Shown here: positions 59,196-64,000 of the stretch, in pieces
Layout of the letters: every line of letters begins with the position of its first letter
How positions within the stretch are numbered: the stretch's first letter is position 1
Assembly: GCA_041394845.1 (NCBI GenBank)
Contig: JAWKHL010000001.1
Location: 434,001 to 498,000, forward strand
Length of the DNA: 64,000 nt
Origin: JAHCHG01 sp041394845
GTDB taxonomy: Bacteria; Acidobacteriota; Blastocatellia; Pyrinomonadales; Pyrinomonadaceae
Direction: 5' to 3'
Made by a program: the position numbers and the translations under genes
Notes under the pieces: generated by a model
What the model was told of the DNA's origin: nothing
Database searches by the model: none
What the model saw: only the letters and a program-made list of their open reading frames with translations

Positions 59196-61004
59196 TTACC
59201 AGGCTTCCAACAACGGGGCTCCTTCCAGACGGATCCGGTCGATCAGATTGAAAGTGCCGGCCGGGGTGTCGAAGGTGACGCCTCCGTCGCGAATTCGCTT
59301 GGAACCGCCGACGACATTATTGACGCTCGTTCCGGAACGCATCAGTTGATTGGCGGCTCCCTGAGCGTGAACCACCTCGCCGGCGACGTGCCCGACTTCG
59401 TGCGGAGTCGAATACGGATTATTGTCGGTGCTGTCCATCGTCGTCTGGATGACGAAGGCCGAAAATTTGATCTGATTGATCGCGCTCCGGGCGGGATCGA
59501 CCCGGTGCCCGGACATCATGGCAGCGCCGCGGGCCGCCGGTGTAAATTGCTGGACGACGAAGATATCGACCCGGTCATCTCCGGTATCGTGATTTTTAAG
59601 GATGGTTCGCTGTTCGATCGAACCCACCAGCCAGTTGGTTCCGTCCCAAACCTGTAAATTGGTCGCGTTCGGTCTTCCGACGGTCAAAGACTGGCGTGTG
59701 TCATTGCTTAAAACCCGGTCGATCGTTACCCGCGCTCCGCCCGCTTCGGTGATGACGATGTCGGCCGAACCCTGTCCGACCGGATCGGTGAACCGGGCCG
59801 GATTTTGGCTGACCGTGGCCGTGTACGGCGCGGAAACCAGAGCCGCCAACGCGTTGGCCGTCGTCAAGGGCGTGTCGCCCGCCGCCGGCGTGATCGGCCC
59901 TATTACCTGAGACGGTTGACCGGTGGCGTTGATCCGGAATCTGAGCTGTCCGTCTCCGGCGGCCGTCAACCCGCTGTCGTTCGAGATCGATACCAGATTC
60001 TCCGGCGGATCGACCGCCCGCACCGCCCGCACCAGTTTGGGTCCGATCCCAGCCTGAGCGTAAACTCTCCGAAACCACGTCCACACTCTTCTCTCCGCAT
60101 CCGCCAGCGGGACGATCAACGCTCCGCCCGGCGCCTGACGCAGAACGTGAACGGCCAGACGGAGACGCCGACGATCCGTTCCGATCGGAACCTTGACCGC
60201 CGTCTTGCATTTGACCCCCGCCGTGCAACTCGGGATCTCAAACGACGCCTTGACCATCTGATCCAAGATCTCCACCTTCGAATCTCCCGCATCGTGCATG
60301 TCCGATGCCAGAAGAGTCTGCGTCGGTGCGGCGGCAGTATCGGCCGAATCGACAACCAGTCTCAGATAACAGGTCCGAAAACATTGCGTGCTGCCCTGCT
60401 TCGATGCCGGCGAGGTCAGCAGACGGGCGGCCCGGATGGCGGCCGGGAAGCGCTTGAAATTCGGCTGTAACACTCCCGCCGGATTGTAAACCGGTCTCAA
60501 CACCTCGATGTCGACATTGATGTCTCCGGCTCCTTTCTTGTGAAACACTTCCACTTTGAAGGTGTCCGGGTCGGTGTGCCCGTCGTTGTTGAACCTTCGA
60601 ACCGTGTCGGCCGGAAAGGGTCGGCTCCCGTCGGCCGCCCCACCCCGATTGGTGATGTAGTTGCTGATGTTGAGATTGTTGAGAGTCAGATCGCTGGCGT
60701 AGGGCAAATTCGGCGAACCGTGAACGAATCGGATCGTCGCCAGATCTCCGCGAACGACGAAACTGTGTTTCTGTTCGGTACTGCCGTCGGCTTTTTTCTC
60801 GGTCTTGTCGGGGACGACGACAGTTTCGCCGGGGATCAGTTGGATCGGTTCATCATCGCCTGCCGGAGCGGCCTGAAAACCGTTGCGGGCAACGATGGCG
60901 GCGTTGCCGGGTTCGGCCCTCAGAGTAGTGCAATCGGCCAGTCCGTGTTTGTAAGCGATGTTACACAGCGTATCACTGGGTTGAACTATGTAGTTAGTCG
61001 GCAT
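59196..61004 (-). CDS. LysM-metzincin protein (putative secreted protease effector), copy 2
   Basis: This 602-residue tandem paralogue of the gene at 57337-59163 has the same LysM-like start and middle region. Its C-terminus keeps the complete zinc motif HEVGHVAGEVVH and a candidate Met-turn in NQLMRSGTS. The 3' third has its own sequence (RPNATNLQVWDGTNWLVGS, VQQFTPAARGAAMMSGHRVD), so specificity may differ between copies. There is no signal peptide. It lies 42 bases after vgrG on the same strand, which supports co-expression and loading as cargo. A structural role of LysM in a phage-like baseplate is an alternative. Confidence 0.82.
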   Translation of the reverse strand: MPTNYIVQPSDTLCNIAYKHGLADCTTLRAEPGNAAIVARNGFQAAPAGDDEPIQLIPGETVVVPDKTEKKADGSTEQKHSFVVRGDLATIRFVHGSPNLPYASDLTLNNLNISNYITNRGGAADGSRPFPADTVRRFNNDGHTDPDTFKVEVFHKKGAGDINVDIEVLRPVYNPAGVLQPNFKRFPAAIRAARLLTSPASKQGSTQCFRTCYLRLVVDSADTAAAPTQTLLASDMHDAGDSKVEILDQMVKASFEIPSCTAGVKCKTAVKVPIGTDRRRLRLAVHVLRQAPGGALIVPLADAERRVWTWFRRVYAQAGIGPKLVRAVRAVDPPENLVSISNDSGLTAAGDGQLRFRINATGQPSQVIGPITPAAGDTPLTTANALAALVSAPYTATVSQNPARFTDPVGQGSADIVITEAGGARVTIDRVLSNDTRQSLTVGRPNATNLQVWDGTNWLVGSIEQRTILKNHDTGDDRVDIFVVQQFTPAARGAAMMSGHRVDPARSAINQIKFSAFVIQTTMDSTDNNPYSTPHEVGHVAGEVVHAQGAANQLMRSGTSVNNVVGGSKRIRDGGVTFDTPAGTFNLIDRIRLEGAPLLEAW

Positions 61005-61046
61005 CTTTCCTCTTTGGTTTCTCCTCTCCTCAAGCGGTTTTCAAAT

Positions 61047-63431
61047 TTATTTGTTTTCCCAACTCAGGCCGTCGCGATCCGGGAAGGTGATCTTGCAGTT
61101 GCCGGGATCGATGTTGCTGATCTTGGCGTAACCGTTCTCGTCCAGAGTTCCGCTGGCGACGGTCGAACCGTCGGGCAGAACCACGAGATAACGTTCACCC
61201 GGCACCGGGTTGCCGTCCTCGTCCTCAAGCGTGACCTCGATCCAGGAAGGCTTATCCTGATTGGTCGGAGCGTCGGGTTTGTGCCAGGGGGCGGTTTGGG
61301 CCAGTTTCTGAACCGGCGTTTGCTGACGTCGCTGACTCTTGTAGGTCGGCGACTTGCTGCCCGGATCGGCGTTGTCGGCGATCTCGGCTTCCTGCGGATC
61401 GCCGGCCGGAACGCGGTTGCCCGCCGGAACCGTCAAGGCCGCGCCGCCGCTGTTGATCATGACCATCGTGCCCTTGATGAAAATGCCGGCGGAACTGAGC
61501 GTGATAAAGTTTCCGCCGCATTTGATCGTCAGGCCGGACTGGCCTTCGAGGACGATCATCTGCGCCGAAGCCCCGTAATTGCCGGTCGTCGTGGTCGTTT
61601 GGTTGGCGCCGAATTCTTCGGTGACGTTCCCGGTCACTTTGCGCGAGTAGGTTTGAGTGATCTCTTCGGTGGCTTTGCCATCGATCTTCCGGTGATAATC
61701 GCGCTGGATCTTTACGAACTGGTCGCGTTCAATGATGCGGTGTTCGTCGCGCTTGATCCGGTCGCGCTTGTCGCGGTTGACGATCAGATGGCGGTCGTTT
61801 CCGATCAGTTCGCGGCGGTCGTTGCGGACCCGGATGTCCATATCCTTTTGAGCGTGAAAGAAGATCTGCTCCTCTCCCTTCTTGTCCTCGAACCGCATTT
61901 CATTGAATCCCTGTCCTCCTTTGGACGAATCGCTCTTGATCGTCATCTTCGTCTTCTCATCCGGCAATGTGTACGGAGGCATCGTCTCCGGATTGTACAC
62001 ACATCCCGTGATGATCGGCTGATCAGGATCTCCTTCCAGAAAATGAACCAACACCTCCATCCCGATCCGCGGGATGAACATCATCCCCCATTTGTTCCCC
62101 GCCCACGATTGCGCCACCCTGATCCAGCACGACGAATCGGCGTTGACCTGTCCGTCCCGATCCCAGTGAAACTGAACCTTGACCCGTCCGAACTTGTCGG
62201 TGAAGATCTCCTCTCCCGAAGGTCCGACGACGATCGCCGTCTGTGATCCCTGAACGAGCGGTTTCGGTGTTTTTCTCAGCGGTCTGAACGGCGGACTGCC
62301 CTTGCCGTAAGCGATACAGCTGAAGTTGTTCTGATAGGGTTGTTCGATCTCGTCGTCGGTTACGTAGGATGGATTCTGTTCCGCCTCGTGAGTGACCGAG
62401 GTGATGACGTATTCTCCGGCATCGACGTGATTCGTGAACTTGAATTTGTAACCCGCCTTGATCGAACTGCAATCGGACACGGCGCTTGTCATCTTATAGC
62501 GGGCGTCGAGCGACTGCATGGCGATCTCGACGATCTTCTGCTTGTCCTGAAAGACGTTCTGGACATCGGAACGCTCGCCCCCGCCGCGGTCGATGTCGTC
62601 CCATTTCCGGGCGTATCCGGCGGGAAACTGGTAGATCTCCATGTTCTGGTTGTCGCCGACCTTGAAAAGACTCGGTTGCTGGGCTTCGAGTTTGTTGGTC
62701 GGGGTCTGAAAATGGAAATCCCAGAGGGTGACCTTTCCGGTCTGCAACTTGTGATCGGTCTGCCAGGCTCTGATCGAGGTGATGAAATCCTCTTTCGATC
62801 TCTCGACCTTGATGAAATAGGGGATCTCGTTTTTCGAGGGACAATCCGGGTGAGATTGGGGAGTGTTGGCGATGATCATCTTGTGTTTGGTGTCGGTGTG
62901 TTCGAAGAAATAATAGATTCCCTCCTCTTCCATCACCCGGGAGGCGAAATCGAAATCCGTCTCGTTGTACTGAACGCAGTAGTTTCTCGGTTTGAAATCG
63001 CCCTGAAGTTCGTAAGAGACATCAAAACCCTCGAAGACCTCTTTGAGAATCTCGGGAACGCTCTTGTGCTGGAAGATCCGGCTCTGATGGCGTTGGGTCA
63101 GGATCCAGACGTGAGGGACGACCGTGGCGTAGTAAAAGGAAAAACGGGTGTTGCGGTTGCCCTGAGAAAACTGATTGACCATTCCGTTGAAATACCGCTC
63201 GGTTCCGTCTCTCTGGCCGATCGAAACCGTAACGGCCTGACCGAGCATCGATTCCGCTTTGACGACGGTCGGCTCGTAACCGGGAGAATCTTCTTCGTGG
63301 AGGAGTTCGATCTCGAAGGAAAAAAGCCGGGACAGGCCCTCGGTGGCGGAGATGCGGTTAATCAGCAGATAATCCTCACCCAGAGGGGTCGCAATGCTCA
63401 TCAGTCGGTTTTTTTGTGTTGTATTTCCCAT
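61047..63431 (-). CDS. vgrG: VgrG-type spike protein (TssI) with C-terminal beta domain
   Basis: This 794-residue protein has the complete Vgr layout: gp27-like part (LFSFEIELLHEEDSPGYEP, FQHKSVPEILKEVF, NYCVQYNETDFDFASRVMEE, GIYYFFEH), then the OB-fold gp5 part (GPSGEEIFTDKFGRVKVQFH, ADSSCWIRVAQSWAGNKWGM, GDPDQPIITGCVYN). A long beta-helix with polar repeats follows (RRELIGNDRHLIVNRDKRDR, TEEFGANQTTTTTGNYGA). The C-terminal 75 residues form a transthyretin/Ig-like domain (WIEVTLEDEDGNPVPGERYL) that often docks cargo. It forms the trimeric membrane-piercing spike of a type VI-like or related contractile system. No sheath, tube or baseplate gene is in the window, so it is an island of spike plus cargo. 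Confidence 0.95.
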   Translation of the reverse strand: MGNTTQKNRLMSIATPLGEDYLLINRISATEGLSRLFSFEIELLHEEDSPGYEPTVVKAESMLGQAVTVSIGQRDGTERYFNGMVNQFSQGNRNTRFSFYYATVVPHVWILTQRHQSRIFQHKSVPEILKEVFEGFDVSYELQGDFKPRNYCVQYNETDFDFASRVMEEEGIYYFFEHTDTKHKMIIANTPQSHPDCPSKNEIPYFIKVERSKEDFITSIRAWQTDHKLQTGKVTLWDFHFQTPTNKLEAQQPSLFKVGDNQNMEIYQFPAGYARKWDDIDRGGGERSDVQNVFQDKQKIVEIAMQSLDARYKMTSAVSDCSSIKAGYKFKFTNHVDAGEYVITSVTHEAEQNPSYVTDDEIEQPYQNNFSCIAYGKGSPPFRPLRKTPKPLVQGSQTAIVVGPSGEEIFTDKFGRVKVQFHWDRDGQVNADSSCWIRVAQSWAGNKWGMMFIPRIGMEVLVHFLEGDPDQPIITGCVYNPETMPPYTLPDEKTKMTIKSDSSKGGQGFNEMRFEDKKGEEQIFFHAQKDMDIRVRNDRRELIGNDRHLIVNRDKRDRIKRDEHRIIERDQFVKIQRDYHRKIDGKATEEITQTYSRKVTGNVTEEFGANQTTTTTGNYGASAQMIVLEGQSGLTIKCGGNFITLSSAGIFIKGTMVMINSGGAALTVPAGNRVPAGDPQEAEIADNADPGSKSPTYKSQRRQQTPVQKLAQTAPWHKPDAPTNQDKPSWIEVTLEDEDGNPVPGERYLVVLPDGSTVASGTLDENGYAKISNIDPGNCKITFPDRDGLSWENK

Positions 63432-63455
63432 TACCTTTTACTCACTTTTAGCTGT

Positions 63456-63806
63456 TTAGTAAATTTGTACTTTTTCGCCCAGCGAACGGATGGCCGACCC
63501 TTTCGAGCGGAAACGGGTTCGGGAGGCGAAATTGATCACTTTAGGGACGTTGGACATCGTCGCCGAATCGTAGTCTTTGTAAATATAATGAAGACTGCTG
63601 GAGATGAATTCAAAATCTTCGGGAGCGGCGATCTTCAATTTTTTTCCGCGTCCGGGATTGGCCGGGCCGAAATCCGCTTTCGGCGAAAAACCGGCCGAAC
63701 CGGAATCCGCGCCCTCGACTTTTTCCGTGCCGACGACGAATAAAACGCCACCGGTTTTTCCGTCGATCCCCGACCAGATCTTCTTAAATACATCGTTTTC
63801 TCTCAT
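63456..63806 (-). CDS. small protein upstream of vgrG, unrecognised
   Basis: This 116-residue protein starts MRENDVFKKIWSGIDGKTGG at ATG 63806, with GGAGG about ten bases upstream; the longer open frame lacks support. It has a hydrophobic strand (GVLFVVGTEKVEG), a Gly/Pro-rich linker, then a helix and strands (FEFISSSLHYIYKDYDSATM, VINFASRTRFRSKGSAIRSL). There is no signal peptide. Ending 24 bases before vgrG, it is likely the first gene of the island's transcript. An adaptor or chaperone for spike loading is a reasonable guess only. Confidence 0.65.
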   Translation of the reverse strand: MRENDVFKKIWSGIDGKTGGVLFVVGTEKVEGADSGSAGFSPKADFGPANPGRGKKLKIAAPEDFEFISSSLHYIYKDYDSATMSNVPKVINFASRTRFRSKGSAIRSLGEKVQIY

Positions 63807-63962
63807 TGCATTCGGCCTCCTCGCCCAAATTTTTCTCGCTCGGTCGGGATTTTGTCTTGAAGGGCGAAAACCCTCGCCCGTTTGAATCAAGGGACAAACC
63901 CCGCTTCCGCATCTATTTGAGGACGAAACCAAATAAGAAAATTGCATAAAGTCGTTTAAGAG

Positions 63963-64000
63963 ATGAACGAAAAAAAATCGAAAAAAGCCGATCCGCCGAC
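63963..64000 (+). CDS. possible start of a divergent gene (cut by window edge)
   Basis: An ATG at 63963 opens a lysine-rich frame (MNEKKSKKADPP) that is still open at the window end. The ribosome site is weak (AAGAG). Too little is visible to name it. Confidence 0.25.
   Translation, partial: MNEKKSKKADPP

Larger units (their letters stand above)
57337..61004. repeat. tandem gene duplication with near-identical blocks
   Basis: The two LysM-metzincin genes share long almost identical DNA. In the first ~460 coding bases (58700-59163 and 60541-61004) I noted only about three differences. Another block around 58370-58475 matches 60211-60316. The protease-encoding 3' parts differ much more. The mosaic pattern suggests a duplication maintained by partial gene conversion or by selection for 3' diversity. 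Confidence 0.85.

Noticed and set aside
60540..62246. 568-codon plus-strand frame across the second LysM-metzincin gene and vgrG
   Set aside because: It spans two well-supported genes on the other strand and has no recognisable domain.
62340..63743. 467-codon plus-strand frame opposite vgrG
   Set aside because: It is an antisense shadow of the VgrG N-terminal domain and the small upstream gene.
55699..63806. Prophage tail region
   Set aside because: Only spike, PAAR and cargo-like genes are present. No tape measure, capsid, integrase or lysis gene is seen, so a VgrG island fits better.

Overview
The window looks like a chromosomal segment of an Acidobacteriota bacterium, most likely class Blastocatellia (Pyrinomonadaceae-like). 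This is inferred from gene content: a TonB-dependent receptor with an N-terminal carboxypeptidase-regulatory domain, FG-GAP/VCBS-type propeller proteins, a DUF6526-type protein, a Glu-rich GAF protein, a Tes-like radical SAM protein and secreted HEAT-repeat proteins. No rRNA or tRNA gene and no CRISPR array was seen. Coding DNA is moderately GC-rich. The intergenic DNA is AT-rich and full of short-word repeats.

Layout. 1-3.1 kb: the end of a TPR protein, decayed genes and an AraC regulator. 3.2-12.4 kb: acyl-CoA dehydrogenase, a Glu-rich GAF protein, an Nfu-type Fe-S protein, an SLC13 transporter, two small proteins and a serine hydrolase. 12.5-21 kb: two secreted proteins ending in six-repeat VCBS modules (one with a CxxCH motif, one an M36 metalloprotease), on either side of polyphosphate kinase. 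21.4-28.6 kb: a DinG/XPD-like helicase, a RAYT transposase among REP hairpins, a lipoprotein-queD pair, a TonB-dependent receptor and a DUF6526-type protein. 28.7-31.1 kb: an Rrf2 regulator and ABC exporter pair behind two palindromic operators. 31.1-38 kb: a histone-deacetylase-like protein and a sulfur/cysteine/methionine block. 38-42.7 kb: ftsB, a phosphohexomutase and a Tes-like radical SAM enzyme. 42.8-52 kb: three paralogous secreted proteins. 52-55.6 kb: rpsU, surE, pcm, an AlkD-like protein and DedA. 55.7-64 kb: a VgrG island with PAAR, a putative lipoprotein, two near-duplicate LysM-metzincin proteins, VgrG and a small upstream gene.

The sulfur block is the most notable system. A CysO-like ubiquitin-fold sulfur carrier is fused in one chain to a MoeZ-like E1 and a rhodanese. 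Its Gly-Gly tail is therefore internal, and the next gene is a JAMM peptidase of the Mec+ type that could cut after it. A cysM-like cysteine synthase and a metB-type PLP enzyme lie just upstream. The metB-type gene is preceded by a SAM-II-like aptamer and a terminator. cysM is preceded by a 32-residue leader ORF with five consecutive Cys codons and a terminator, which suggests cysteine attenuation.

A second theme is the intergenic DNA. At about fifteen loci it carries tandem words of roughly seven bases, often with the reverse complement nearby, so that hairpins can form. This resembles the STRR repeats of cyanobacteria. No search or folding was run: family names are recognised by eye from motifs, and residue positions are approximate.
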